Shown here piece by piece: positions 48,914-57,716 of a DNA stretch of 64,000 nucleotides (position 1 is its first letter; each line of letters begins with the position of its first letter). The position numbers and the translations under genes are program-made. Below the pieces are notes generated by a model. That model did no database searches and was not told the origin of the DNA. It worked only from the letters and a program-made list of their open reading frames with translations. The stretch is from Acidovorax sp. A1169. Lineage in GTDB: Bacteria; Pseudomonadota; Gammaproteobacteria; Burkholderiales; Burkholderiaceae_C. The stretch covers positions 62,001 to 126,000 of the forward strand of contig NZ_JAUZDX010000004.1 of assembly GCF_030704685.1 (NCBI RefSeq), read 5' to 3'.

Positions 48914-51611
48914 CGCAGACGCAAGCGGCGCGGGACCGGCCATTGCCATCCGCCGCGAGGATTACACCGCCCCCGCCTACTGGATCGACAGCGTCGAGCT
49001 GACCTTCGACCTGGACCCCGCCAAGACGCGCGTGCTCAACCGCATGACGCTGCGCCGCAACCCCGACGTGGCCGAACAGCCCCTGAAGCTCGATGGCGAG
49101 GACCTGAACCTGGCGCGCGTGCTGGTCAACGGCCAGGGCACCTCGTTCAAGATGGAGGGCTCGCGCCTGGTGCTGGAGAACCTGCCCACCGGCACCGATG
49201 CCTTCGCGCTCGAGATCTTCACCACCTGCTGCCCGGCCAAGAACACGCACCTGATGGGCCTGTACGTGAGCCAGGGTACCTTCTTCACGCAGTGCGAGGC
49301 CGAGGGCTTCCGCCGCATCACCTACTTCCTGGACCGCCCGGACGTGATGGCCAGCTACACCGTCACGCTGCGCGCCAACAAGGCCCAGTACCCGGTGCTG
49401 CTGTCCAACGGCAACCTGGTGGACAGCGGCGACCTGGAAGACGGCCGCCACTTCGCCCAATGGGTGGACCCGCACAAGAAGCCCTGCTACCTGTTCGCCC
49501 TGGTGGCGGGCAAGCTGGTGGCGCGCGAGCAGAAGATCCGCGCCCGCTCGGGCACCGACCACCTGCTGCAGGTGTACGTGCGCCCGGGCGACCTGGGCAA
49601 GACCGAGCACGCCATGAACTCGCTGATGGCCAGCGTGGCCTGGGACGAGGCGCGCTTTGGCCTGCCGCTGGACCTGGAACGTTTCATGATCGTCGCCACC
49701 AGCGACTTCAACATGGGCGCCATGGAAAACAAGGGCCTGAACATCTTCAACACCAAGTATGTTCTGGCCAGCGAATCGACCGCGACCGACGTGGACTTCG
49801 CCAACATCGAGAGCGTGGTGGGTCACGAATATTTCCACAACTGGACGGGCAACCGCGTCACCTGCCGCGACTGGTTCCAGCTGAGCCTCAAGGAAGGCCT
49901 CACGGTGTTCCGCGACCAGGAGTTCAGCCAGGACCTGGCCGGCAGCCCCTCGGCCCGCGCCGTCAAGCGCATCGAGGACGTGCGCGTGCTTCGCACCGCC
50001 CAGTTCCCCGAGGATGCAGGCCCCATGGCCCACCCGGTGCGGCCCGACAGCTACATCGAGATCAACAACTTCTACACCGTCACCATCTACGAAAAGGGTG
50101 CCGAGGTGGTGCGCATGATGCACACCCTGGTGGGCCGCGAAGGCTTCGCCCAGGGCATGAAGCTTTATTTTGAGCGCTTTGACGGCCAGGCCGTGACCTG
50201 CGATGACTTCGCCCAGGCCATTGCCGACGCCAACCCCGCCAGTGACCTGGCGCGCCTGCTGCCCCAGTTCAAGCGCTGGTACAGCCAGGCCGGCACGCCG
50301 CGCGTGAAAGCCACGGGCAGCTACGATGCCACCGCGCGCACCTACACGCTGACCCTGGCGCAAAGCTGCGCCCCCACGCCCGGCCAGGCCGAGAAGCTGC
50401 CCTTCGTGATCCCCGTCGGCCTGGGCCTGCTCACGCACGAAGGCGCCGCACTGCCCCTGCAACTGCAGGGCGAAGACACGGCCGGCGCGCCATCGCGCAC
50501 CGTGGTGCTGACCGAAGCCAGCCAGACCCTGGTGTTCACCGGGCTCGACGCCGAGCCCGTGCCCTCGCTGCTGCGCGACTTCACTGCGCCCGTGGTGCTG
50601 GACATCGGGTACACCGACGAACAGCTGCTCACCCTGCTGGCCAACGACACCGACGCCTTCAACCGCTGGGAAGCCGGCCAACGCCTGGCGCTGCGCACCG
50701 CCATCCATGCCATCACCGGCAACGGCCCCACCAGCGGCGACATCCTGCCTGCGGCCGTGGTCGACGCGCTGCGCAGCGTGCTGCGCAACCCGGCGCTGGA
50801 CGCGGCCTTCAAGGAACTGGTGCTCACCCTGCCATCGGAGACCTACATCGCCGAACAGCTCGACGTGGTGGACCCGCAGCGCATCCACGCTGTGCGCGAA
50901 GGCATGCGCGAGCAGCTCGCACTGGCCCTCAAGGCCGACTGGGAATGGGCCTGGGAGCAGAACCAGGACACCGGCGGCTACAGCCCCGACCCCGTCTCCT
51001 CCGGCCGCCGTTCGCTCAGCGGCATGGCGCTGCACATGCTGTGCATCGCCGCCCAGCGCAGCGGTGACGAAGTCTGGCCCGGCAAGGCCTACCAGCGCTT
51101 CAAGGTGGCCAGCAACATGACCGACCGCTTCAACGCGCTCACGGCCCTGGTGGCCAGCGGCAGCGCGCATGCGGCCGCCGCGCTGGCGCGCTTTCACGCG
51201 CTGTTCAAGGACGAGCCCCTGGTCATCGACAAGTGGTTTGCGCTGCAGGCCGGCGCGCCGGACAAGGGCGGCAACGTGCTGCCGGCCGTGCGCCAGCTCA
51301 TGCAGCACCCGGACTTCAGCCTGAAGAACCCGAACCGCGCGCGCAGCGTGATCTTCAGCTACTGCAGTGCCAACCCCGGCGCTTTCCACCGCAGCGATGC
51401 GGCGGGCTATGTGTTCTGGAGCGACCGCGTGATCGAGCTCGACGCCATCAACCCGCAGGTCGCCGCCCGCCTGGCGCGCGCGCTCGACCGCTGGAAGAAG
51501 CTGGCCGAACCCTGGCGCACGGCCGCCCGCGAGGCGATTGCCCGCGTGGCCACGCGCCCCGACCTGAGCAACGATGTGCGCGAGGTGGTCACCCGCGCAC
51601 TGGCCGACTGA
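48897..51611 (+). CDS. pepN: Aminopeptidase N
   Basis: A 904-residue M1 zinc aminopeptidase. The GAMEN exopeptidase motif occurs in FNMGAMENKGLN, the zinc site is H310-E311-Y-F-H314 with E333 (LSLKEG) as third ligand. The C-terminal half is the E. coli PepN-type helical domain. Cytoplasmic. The GTG/ATG start at 48897 sits inside the end of the HAD gene. Removes N-terminal residues from peptides in protein turnover. Confidence 0.97.
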   Translation: MLPSPNADASGAGPAIAIRREDYTAPAYWIDSVELTFDLDPAKTRVLNRMTLRRNPDVAEQPLKLDGEDLNLARVLVNGQGTSFKMEGSRLVLENLPTGTDAFALEIFTTCCPAKNTHLMGLYVSQGTFFTQCEAEGFRRITYFLDRPDVMASYTVTLRANKAQYPVLLSNGNLVDSGDLEDGRHFAQWVDPHKKPCYLFALVAGKLVAREQKIRARSGTDHLLQVYVRPGDLGKTEHAMNSLMASVAWDEARFGLPLDLERFMIVATSDFNMGAMENKGLNIFNTKYVLASESTATDVDFANIESVVGHEYFHNWTGNRVTCRDWFQLSLKEGLTVFRDQEFSQDLAGSPSARAVKRIEDVRVLRTAQFPEDAGPMAHPVRPDSYIEINNFYTVTIYEKGAEVVRMMHTLVGREGFAQGMKLYFERFDGQAVTCDDFAQAIADANPASDLARLLPQFKRWYSQAGTPRVKATGSYDATARTYTLTLAQSCAPTPGQAEKLPFVIPVGLGLLTHEGAALPLQLQGEDTAGAPSRTVVLTEASQTLVFTGLDAEPVPSLLRDFTAPVVLDIGYTDEQLLTLLANDTDAFNRWEAGQRLALRTAIHAITGNGPTSGDILPAAVVDALRSVLRNPALDAAFKELVLTLPSETYIAEQLDVVDPQRIHAVREGMREQLALALKADWEWAWEQNQDTGGYSPDPVSSGRRSLSGMALHMLCIAAQRSGDEVWPGKAYQRFKVASNMTDRFNALTALVASGSAHAAAALARFHALFKDEPLVIDKWFALQAGAPDKGGNVLPAVRQLMQHPDFSLKNPNRARSVIFSYCSANPGAFHRSDAAGYVFWSDRVIELDAINPQVAARLARALDRWKKLAEPWRTAAREAIARVATRPDLSNDVREVVTRALAD

Positions 51612-51626
51612 CAGGCAGCAGCACCC

Positions 51627-52469
51627 ATGGCATCACCCTCCCCTGCCGAGCAGTTCGCGCAGCGCTTCAACCCGCTGCGCGATACCGTGTACGACGCCAG
51701 CGCCATGTTCAGCGGCTCGGCCATGTCGGCCGACCTGGCGGCCCTGCGCCCGCTGGCGGAAGGTCTGGGCGCCGAGTCCTCCGAGCTGGCCCAGTTGCTC
51801 TGGCTGCAGTTCGTCGTGTATTCCAAGCGCCAGATGGACGACGAGGGCCTGCCCCTGGGGCTGCGCGCCCTGGCCATCCGCAGCGCCCTGTCGGACCTCA
51901 CGCCCACGGACCGCTACGAGCAGCACTACGCCATCGGCGAGTCGGCTCTGCAGTCCGAAGAGTACGACACCGCCATCGAGCACCTGCGCCAGTCGGCCCA
52001 CTGGGCCGACCATGCCGGCGCCACGCTGGGCGCCGAGCAGAAGCTGGGCATCCGCGAAGAGATCGGCTATGCGCTGCACGAGGCCGGGCGCTTTGCCGAG
52101 GCACTGGCGCACAACCAGCAGTTGCTGGCCGATGCGCAGAGCGCCTTTGGCTCCGACAAGGACGAGCGCCTGTCGGGCCTGATCAACAACTTGGCGCAAA
52201 ACGCCTACGAAATGGGCGATGCGGCCCAGGCGCGGCGCTACCTGCAACAGCGCCTGGCGCTGGGCCAGGCCCTGAAAGACGACGGCATCGTGCTGGACAC
52301 CCTGTTCCAGCAGGGCGTGCTGGCGCACGAATCCGGCGACAGCAGCCTGGCGCGCAGCCTGCTGCAGCAGCGCGTGGCCATAGCGCATGCCAGCGGCGAC
52401 GAAGACCTGCTCGAAGAAGCACAGGCCACGCTGGCAGAGCTGGCCGAGCGCGAGCAGTCGAACCCCTGA
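51627..52469 (+). CDS. TPR-like repeat protein of unknown function
   Basis: A 280-residue all-helical protein with TPR-like pairs, for example AIGESALQSEEYDTAIEHLRQSAHWAD, EEIGYALHEAGRFAEALAHNQQLL and NNLAQNAYEMGDAAQARRYLQQRL, then DTLFQQGVLAHESGDSSLARSLLQQ. No signal peptide or catalytic motif. It lies 15 bases after pepN and 36 before fbp. Probably a scaffold or regulator; I do not recognise an assigned family. Confidence 0.85.
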   Translation: MASPSPAEQFAQRFNPLRDTVYDASAMFSGSAMSADLAALRPLAEGLGAESSELAQLLWLQFVVYSKRQMDDEGLPLGLRALAIRSALSDLTPTDRYEQHYAIGESALQSEEYDTAIEHLRQSAHWADHAGATLGAEQKLGIREEIGYALHEAGRFAEALAHNQQLLADAQSAFGSDKDERLSGLINNLAQNAYEMGDAAQARRYLQQRLALGQALKDDGIVLDTLFQQGVLAHESGDSSLARSLLQQRVAIAHASGDEDLLEEAQATLAELAEREQSNP

Positions 52470-52505
52470 TTTCACAAAAACCCAAAGCCCAAGGACACAC
52501 CACCG

Positions 52506-53513
52506 ATGAGCTCCCGCATCTCCCTCACCCGCTACCTGGTCGAGCAGCAACGCATCGACGGGCTCATCCCCTCGCAGCTGCGCCTGCTGCTCGAAGTGGT
52601 GGCCCGCTCGTGCAAGAGCATCAGCCAGGCCGTCAACAAGGGCGCACTCGGCGGCGTGCTGGGCACGGCGTCCAGCGAGAACGTGCAGGGCGAAATCCAG
52701 AAGAAGCTGGACATCATCGCCAACGAAGTGCTGATCGAAGCCAACGAATGGGGCGGCCACCTGGCGGCCATGGCCTCTGAAGAAATGGACGGCATCTACC
52801 TGGTGCCCAACCGCTACCCGCAGGGCGAATACCTGCTGCTGTTCGACCCCCTCGATGGTTCGAGCAACATCGACGTGAACGTGAGCATCGGCACCATCTT
52901 CAGCGTGCTCAAGAAGCCCGATGACGACCGCGGCGTGGAGGCCGGCGACTTCCTGCAGCCCGGCACGGCGCAGGTGGCAGCCGGCTACTGCATCTATGGC
53001 CCTCAGACCACCCTGGTGCTCACCGTGGGCGACGGCGTGGCCATGTTCACGCTGGACCGCGAGCAGGGCTCGTTCATCCTCACCGAAGAGAACGTGCGCA
53101 TTCCCGACGACACCAAGGAATTCGCCATCAACATGAGCAACATGCGCCACTGGGACACCCCCGTGAAGCGCTACATCGACGAGTGCCTGCAGGGCAAGGA
53201 TGGCCCGCGCGGCAAGGATTTCAACATGCGCTGGATCGCCAGCATGGTGGCCGACGTGCACCGCATCCTCACGCGCGGCGGCATCTTCCTGTACCCCTGG
53301 GACAAGCGCGAACCGAACAAGCCCGGCAAGCTGCGCCTGATGTACGAGGCCAACCCCATGTCCTGGCTCATCGAGCAAGCCGGCGGCGCCGCCACCAACG
53401 GCAAGCAGCGCATCATGGACATCGAGCCCACACAGTTGCATGAACGCGTCAGCGTGATCCTCGGATCAAAAAATGAGGTCGACCGCGTCACAAGCTACCA
53501 TTCCACGCTATAA
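52506..53513 (+). CDS. fbp: Fructose-1,6-bisphosphatase, class I
   Basis: A 335-residue gluconeogenic phosphatase. The metal-binding motif is [22 protein letters not shown] near residue 117-138, and the substrate motif [10 protein letters not shown] is present. Class I type with the usual length. The last codons and the TAA stop overlap a TATAAT box that appears to be the -10 of the downstream tRNA-Thr promoter. Confidence 0.97.
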   Translation: MSSRISLTRYLVEQQRIDGLIPSQLRLLLEVVARSCKSISQAVNKGALGGVLGTASSENVQGEIQKKLDIIANEVLIEANEWGGHLAAMASEEMDGIYLVPNRYPQGEYLLLFDPLDGSSNIDVNVSIGTIFSVLKKPDDDRGVEAGDFLQPGTAQVAAGYCIYGPQTTLVLTVGDGVAMFTLDREQGSFILTEENVRIPDDTKEFAINMSNMRHWDTPVKRYIDECLQGKDGPRGKDFNMRWIASMVADVHRILTRGGIFLYPWDKREPNKPGKLRLMYEANPMSWLIEQAGGAATNGKQRIMDIEPTQLHERVSVILGSKNEVDRVTSYHSTL

Positions 53514-53514
53514 T
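53485..53514 (+). promoter_or_regulatory. Candidate tRNA-Thr promoter
   Basis: A perfect TATAAT (53509-53514) overlaps the fbp stop codon. An 18-base spacer upstream is GCGTCA (53485-53490), three of six -35 matches. The predicted start point lies about five bases before the tRNA. Confidence 0.55.
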
Positions 53515-53525
53515 CTGAGGCTTAC

Positions 53526-53601
53526 GCCGGTGTAGCTCAGTCGGTAGAGCAGCTCATTCGTAATGAGAAGGTCGGGTGTTCGATTCATCTCTCCGGCACC
53601 A
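53526..53601 (+). tRNA. tRNA-Thr (CGT)
   Basis: A 76-base tRNA with encoded CCA; the anticodon loop TTCGTAA gives anticodon CGT. The acceptor GCCGGTG pairs with CTCCGGC except for one U-U at the sixth pair, and the T stem has two G-U pairs, weaker than usual but compatible with function. Confidence 0.95.
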
Positions 53602-53607
53602 AATGAA

Positions 53608-53639
53608 AGCCCCTGATTCGCAAGAGTCAGGGGCTTTTT
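53608..53639 (+). terminator. Rho-independent terminator after tRNA-Thr
   Basis: A 9-bp stem AGCCCCTGA/TCAGGGGCT (53608-53616 with 53627-53635), 10-base loop, followed by TTTT. It begins 7 bases after the tRNA end. Confidence 0.92.
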
Positions 53640-54060
53640 GCATGGCGGGGTGGCAGCGCAGATTTTGATGGCGCATCGAACGGCCCGGCCACCGCCACGC
53701 CTGCAGAGGCCTGAAGGCGCGGCAATTTCCCGGCTCCCACGCAGAATCTGCGCACGAAGGCTACACTGCGCCATAGCAGTCGCATTCCACCTTGCCGATC
53801 GACAACCACAACCCCATGCACGCAGCCGCCTGGCCTCCCCTGACGAAGACACGCTGAACGCGCTCGCATGTCGCGCACGCCACCACTGGCGCGCCTGACT
53901 GCTGCAGCCGCGTCTGAGGCACCTGCCGGATCCAGCCATCCGGCAGGCTGCTTCACATCGCCCCCTCCCTGACACTGCACCGCACCACGCCCTGGCGCGG
54001 TGGTGCGTGCCCGCGTGCGGGCGGCATCTTGTTCCGTTGTCATCGCCACCTGGATACCCC
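53640..54060. other. Intergenic region with a strong hairpin upstream of the proline dehydrogenase gene
   Basis: 421 bases without a credible gene. It holds a perfect 10-bp stem with 6-base loop at 53922-53947 (CCTGCCGGAT with ATCCGGCAGG) and, further on, a shorter 8-bp CGCACCAC/GTGGTGCG hairpin. Neither has a T tract. They may be leader structures or a regulator site for the proline dehydrogenase gene. Confidence 0.4.
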
Positions 54061-54984
54061 ATGCTTGCCTCTTTTTTCAACACCGCAGTGGCCCGAGCCA
54101 TTGCCCATGTGCCCCGTCCACTCGTCCAGAAAATCTCGCGCCGCTACATTGCCGGCGCATCCATCGCCGAGGCCGTCGTGCGCGTGCAGGCACTCAATGC
54201 ACAGGGCTTCACAGCCACCATCGACGTGCTCGGCGAGGTCACCCGCGACCTTGCGCAGGCGCAGCAGACGGCCGATGAATACCGGGGCGTGCTGGACGCC
54301 ATCCACCACCACGGCTTGCGCGCGAACATCTCCGTCAAGCCCTCGGCGCTGGGCCTTCTGCTGGATGCGCAGCAGTGCGAAACCCACATCGCGGCGCTGG
54401 CCACGGCAGCCCGACAGCACGGCAATTTTGTGCGCATGGACATGGAAGACCTACAGTGCACCCAGGCGGAAATCGACCTGCTCCAGAGGCTCAAGGCCGA
54501 TGGCCATGGGAATACCGGATTGGCCCTGCAGGCCTACCTCAAGCGCACCTACCAGGACATCGAGCCACTGCTGGGCAGCCACAACAACCTGCGCCTGTGC
54601 AAAGGCATCTATGTCGAGGACAAGGCCCACCTGGTGGAGGGCGCCCGGCACGACCGGCACGCCATCAACAGCCACTTTCTGCACCACGTCGAGCGCTGCC
54701 TGGACACAGGCACCTTCGTCGCAGTGGCCACCCACGATGAGGCGCTGATCGAGCAGGTCATTGCGGCCGCCAGGCGCCGTGGCGGCAACACCGCCCCTTC
54801 AGGGTTGGAATTCCAGATGCTGCTGGGCGTGTGCGAGCCCTTGCGCGACCGCCTGCGCGACAGGGGCTACCCGGTGCGGATCTACGTGCCCTATGGACAG
54901 GACTGGCATGGCTACAGCATCCGTCGGCTCAAGGAAAATCCGCAATTCGCGGGGTACCTGCTCAAGGCCGCGCTGACAGGCTGA
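54061..54984 (+). CDS. Monofunctional proline dehydrogenase
   Basis: A 307-residue FAD enzyme of the PRODH/PutA barrel family, without the P5C dehydrogenase half found in PutA. Landmarks are ISVKPSALGL, RMDMEDLQCT, LRLCKGIYVEDK, LEFQMLLGVCEPL and IYVPYGQDWHGYSIRRLKENPQ. The start at 54061 (MLASFFNTAV) is chosen because upstream in-frame codons give no homology. Transfers electrons from proline to FAD then quinone. It stands alone; no p5c dehydrogenase gene is visible in the window. Confidence 0.92.
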   Translation: MLASFFNTAVARAIAHVPRPLVQKISRRYIAGASIAEAVVRVQALNAQGFTATIDVLGEVTRDLAQAQQTADEYRGVLDAIHHHGLRANISVKPSALGLLLDAQQCETHIAALATAARQHGNFVRMDMEDLQCTQAEIDLLQRLKADGHGNTGLALQAYLKRTYQDIEPLLGSHNNLRLCKGIYVEDKAHLVEGARHDRHAINSHFLHHVERCLDTGTFVAVATHDEALIEQVIAAARRRGGNTAPSGLEFQMLLGVCEPLRDRLRDRGYPVRIYVPYGQDWHGYSIRRLKENPQFAGYLLKAALTG

Positions 54985-55183
54985 CACATCCAGCCCGGCG
55001 TGGCGACACCCCGCCCCCAGGCATGCCCGCCGCAATCGTGAACAAGCGTTGCGGGGCGGCTTAGGCACCCATTTCACGCCAGCAAACGGTGGCCGCTCGG
55101 GCATACTCAAATCAACCTGAGGGCAGGCACAAGCGCAGTGCCTGCCGCGCGGCCAATGCACCCCACCCACTACCGACCCCAAT

Positions 55184-55390
55184 ATGGACAAGCACATCCC
55201 TTGCGAGCGGCGCAGCGGCAAGGACCGCCGCCAGACAGAAGCCGGCCCACCGGACAAGCACGAGCGGCGCCGCTCCATCGAGCCGCGCCAGCCCGAAGTG
55301 CGAGAGCTGCACCTTTCGCCTGAAGAATTGGTGGCCATGGGCTTTGGCACTGTGCAGGCGGACACCACCGCGCCGAACAAGGCATCCTGA
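55184..55390 (+). CDS. Small arginine-rich hypothetical protein
   Basis: A 68-residue highly charged protein with two related basic segments, ERRSGKDRRQ (8-17) and HERRRSIEPRQ (26-36), followed by an acidic stretch (VRELHLSPEELVAMGFG). No signal peptide, cysteine or membrane segment. The family is not recognised. It is oriented towards the SSB-like gene. Confidence 0.6.
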   Translation: MDKHIPCERRSGKDRRQTEAGPPDKHERRRSIEPRQPEVRELHLSPEELVAMGFGTVQADTTAPNKAS

Positions 55391-55475
55391 ACGCAGCACA
55401 GACAGCAGGGGTCGCCGCGCGCAGCGGACGACAGGGCACAAGGCGGCAACGCCCACCCCACCAAGCAGTTGCGGG

Positions 55476-55793
55476 TCAGTTCGTTTGCGTCTGGCAGGCG
55501 TCGCGCGCGCTCATCACGCGGTGGGCGACCATGTCGAGCGCCGGGCGCACATTGCCCTGCTTGTCGGTCCACACCTTGGGGGTGACCGAGCCAGCCACCG
55601 AGATGGACTCGCCATCGTGCAATTGCTCCATGGCCATGCACACGTCGTCGTCAAACGCGATGACGTTGACGAACAGCATTTCGCCCTCGGCACTCGGCGC
55701 CCGTACCTTGGCCACCATGTAGGGCTTTCCTACCTTGTCCAGACGCCGCTCTGGGCCCCCGTAGAGACGGCCCGAAATCAGTCCATCGATCAT
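55476..55793 (-). CDS. Single-stranded DNA-binding-like OB-fold protein
   Basis: A 105-residue protein of the SSB-like OB-fold family: KPYMVAKVRAPSAEGEMLFVNVIAFDDD, then LHDGESISVAGSVTPKVWTDKQGNVRPALDMVAHRV. It lacks the acidic DDxIPF tail of canonical SSB and is much shorter, so it is a paralogue of the kind widespread in beta- and gammaproteobacteria. The ATG at 55793 gives MIDGLISGRLYGGP. A minus-strand terminator lies about 110 bases upstream. Confidence 0.75.
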   Translation of the reverse strand: MIDGLISGRLYGGPERRLDKVGKPYMVAKVRAPSAEGEMLFVNVIAFDDDVCMAMEQLHDGESISVAGSVTPKVWTDKQGNVRPALDMVAHRVMSARDACQTQTN

Positions 55794-55899
55794 GCAATCC
55801 CCATCCAGCACTTGTTGTCGGTTTGTTCTCGCCGGGGCCATCGCCCCACCCACCCAGCCGGAACACAGCAGTCTCGAAAAACCTGCCACCCCTGCCCAC

Positions 55900-55932
55900 A
55901 AAAAAAGCCCAGGACCAACGGCTCTGGGCTTT
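55900..55932 (-). terminator. Rho-independent terminator without an obvious gene
   Basis: A 9-bp stem AAAGCCCAG/CTGGGCTTT (55904-55912 with 55924-55932) followed on the minus strand by a T run from the A tract at 55900-55906. It faces the SSB-like gene from upstream, so it would end a transcript arising between 55933 and about 56350. Confidence 0.75.
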
Positions 55933-56151
55933 CGCTGCGAATGATGGGGTCGCCGCCAGCACGGGCTGCTTCAAGGAGTGCCAGGCCGCAGCAGCATCGC
56001 CAACCCGTGGCGATCACCCCACCCCGCTCCCCTGAAACCATGGCCCGCCCCGGAGCCGAACTGCCCCGTCGCATCGGACCAACCCGCTTGGCGCCTTGTC
56101 TTGACCTGCGCAGCAACCACCATGGGCGCCACGCACATCCATCCAAAAGCC
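55900..56151 (-). ncRNA. Candidate small structured transcript
   Basis: Inferred from a minus-strand TACAAT box (56159-56164), a terminator at 55900-55932, and an intervening imperfect hairpin: CTGCT/AGCAG (55966-55970 with 55990-55994) inside ACGGG/CCCGT (55961-55965 with 56004-56008), with a further GGGT/ACCC pair outside. No matching -35 box is visible. A weak frame ending at 55971 could instead encode a small exported peptide. Low confidence. Confidence 0.2.
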
Positions 56152-56363
56152 AGTACGTATTGTAACCACCGACCTTTCAAACAGGGCGCTTTGACCACAC
56201 GGTGCGGCATGCGCGCGACACTGCCAGCCCACTTCGACAGGGCCCCGTCCAAGCCAGCTTCACACCGGCGCACAATCCGCATTTGGCGCACACCGGCAAA
56301 CCGGTCACAATGGTCCGGCAAGCTCCACCAGTTCGCACCCACCATCTTTCGAGAGGGGCCACC

Positions 56364-56582
56364 ATGACTGTTCTGGACGACGCCAGCATCGAACTGCCCT
56401 GCCCGCACTGCCAGCAGACGTTCAAAGAGCGGCTGGGCAAGCTCAAGCAGAGCCCGCGCATCACCTGCCCCCGGTGCCGCCGCACCAGCGAGGTCACACC
56501 CGAAGCATTGCAGCGCGCCACCCACAAGCTCACCCAGGCCTTTGCCAACATCCAGCAATCGCTGGCACGCTTGGGCAAGTAG
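56364..56582 (+). CDS. Small zinc-ribbon protein
   Basis: A 72-residue protein with two Cys pairs, CPHC (13-16) and CPRC (35-38), a likely zinc-ribbon, followed by a helical tail EALQRATHKLTQAFANIQQSLARLGK. The ATG at 56364 has a GAGAGG site 7-12 bases upstream. No family is recognised. A role in nucleic-acid or protein binding is guesswork. Confidence 0.7.
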   Translation: MTVLDDASIELPCPHCQQTFKERLGKLKQSPRITCPRCRRTSEVTPEALQRATHKLTQAFANIQQSLARLGK

Positions 56583-56633
56583 CAGCACCACAGCGGATCT
56601 TGCCCCAACCCGGGCGAGTGCGATCGGACAATG

Positions 56634-56666
56634 AAAAACGGGCTACCGCTTGTGGCGATAACCCGT
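56634..56666 (-). terminator. Terminator after tRNA-Pro
   Basis: A 12-bp stem with two G-U pairs (56638-56649 with 56655-56666), followed on the minus strand by TTTT from 56634-56637. It lies 16 bases beyond the tRNA-Pro 3' end. Confidence 0.8.
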
Positions 56667-56682
56667 TGTTCTTCGAAGAAAA

Positions 56683-56759
56683 TGGTCGGCGTGGCGGGAT
56701 TCGAACTCGCGACCCCTTGCACCCCATGCAAGTGCGCTACCAGGCTGCGCTACACGCCG
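56683..56759 (-). tRNA. tRNA-Pro (GGG)
   Basis: A 77-base tRNA with encoded CCA; the acceptor CGGCGTG pairs with CACGCCG, and the anticodon loop ATGGGGT gives anticodon GGG. It ends the ihfA-merR group, a position conserved in Burkholderiales. Confidence 0.95.
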
Positions 56760-56790
56760 ACAAGACTTAGATTATATGCACAATTTCGGG

Positions 56791-57222
56791 TCAGTTTGGA
56801 GAAAGCAGTGCTCTGATCTCAAATAATTCCTGGCGCACCGCATTCGAGTCGAAAGCAAAGGCCGACGAGCCGATGGAAAGGTCACCCGCATCGTCCACCA
56901 GCATGCTGGGCAGCTCGCCGTCGGCACCGTCTGCATCGCCCTGCCCTGCATCGTTGCGCGCGGGCAGTGCCAGCTCCTGCAGGCGGTTGCGGGCACCGCT
57001 GATGGTGAAGCCCTGGTCGTACAGCAGGTCGCGGATGCGGCGGATCATGAGCACCTCGTGGTGCTGGTAGTAGCGGCGATTGCCGCGCCGCTTCATGGGG
57101 CGCAGCTGCGTGAATTCCTGCTCCCAGTAGCGCAGCACATGCGGCTTCACACCGCACAGCTCCGCCACCTCACCGATGGTGAAGTAGCGCTTGGCAGGAA
57201 TGGCGGGAAGCACAGTGCCCAT
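56791..57222 (-). CDS. MerR-family transcriptional regulator
   Basis: A 143-residue MerR regulator with an N-terminal winged HTH (YFTIGEVAELCGVKPHVLRYWEQEF, then RGNRRYYQHHEVLMIRRIRDLLY). The C-terminal half lacks the metal-binding cysteines of metal-sensing MerR proteins. It follows ihfA by 98 bases and precedes tRNA-Pro. This position is conserved next to ihfA in betaproteobacteria; targets are unknown. Confidence 0.94.
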   Translation of the reverse strand: MGTVLPAIPAKRYFTIGEVAELCGVKPHVLRYWEQEFTQLRPMKRRGNRRYYQHHEVLMIRRIRDLLYDQGFTISGARNRLQELALPARNDAGQGDADGADGELPSMLVDDAGDLSIGSSAFAFDSNAVRQELFEIRALLSPN

Positions 57223-57320
57223 GGGGTTCCGGATTCAAACAGGAAAGCCTGCAAGGGTACTGCAGGCCGGCGGGAACTGCCAGCCCACCCCTGAAATTCA
57301 GCGCGCAAACTGGCAAAAAT

Positions 57321-57647
57321 TCACAATCCGGCAGCCGCCTGGATCTGCTCCTTGAGCTTGCTGCTGGCGTGGAAGGTCACCACGCGGCGCGCCTGGATCG
57401 GAATCGCCTCGCCCGTGCGCGGATTGCGCCCGGGGCGCGGCGCCTTGGTGCGGATCTGGAAGTTGCCAAAGCCCGAGAGCTTCACGTCCTTGCCCTCCAC
57501 CAGGCTCTGCGAGACGAGGTCGAAGAACGCATCGATCATGTCCTTGGACTCGCGCTTGTTCAACCCGATCTGGTCGAACAAGAGATCGGCCAGCTGCGCC
57601 TTGGTGAGCGCAGGGGTTTCCAGGCTTTCGACTGCAAATTCGATCAC
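57321..57647 (-). CDS. ihfA: Integration host factor subunit alpha
   Basis: A 108-residue DNA-bending protein (HU/IHF family). The beta-arm carries [12 protein letters not shown], the P/NP intercalation region. A GTG start at 57647, 5 bases after GGGGAGAG, fits the family N-terminus; an ATG at 57674 would add nine residues without a good ribosome site. It follows pheT, as in E. coli. Works as a heterodimer with IhfB in recombination and transcription. Confidence 0.95.
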   Translation of the reverse strand: MIEFAVESLETPALTKAQLADLLFDQIGLNKRESKDMIDAFFDLVSQSLVEGKDVKLSGFGNFQIRTKAPRPGRNPRTGEAIPIQARRVVTFHASSKLKEQIQAAAGL

Positions 57648-57716
57648 GGCATCTCTCCCCGTCAGCATGGTCATGTTGTTGTGTTCGTTCGCTCGGGCCT
57701 ATTGTCGCCGCGATGG

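Larger units (their letters stand above)
55794..56363. other. Intergenic region with orphan minus-strand terminator
   Basis: 570 bases between the SSB-like gene and the zinc-ribbon gene. It contains a minus-strand terminator (55900-55932), a GC-rich imperfect hairpin (55947-56019), and a TACAAT box on the minus strand at 56159-56164. No conventional gene with a ribosome site was identified. Confidence 0.5.

Noticed and set aside
48867-51389. 840-codon minus-strand open frame opposite pepN
   Set aside because: Composition artefact opposite a real M1 aminopeptidase; no recognisable domain.
51633-53441. 602-codon minus-strand frame opposite the TPR and fbp genes
   Set aside because: Antisense to fbp and the TPR gene; His/Gly/Ala/Gln-rich with no family match.
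55971-56210. Minus-strand frame with a signal-like stretch (LQYVLAFGWMCVAPMVVAAQ)
   Set aside because: No ribosome site near any start codon, no family match, and codon pattern like the intergenic background; kept only as an alternative for the orphan transcript.
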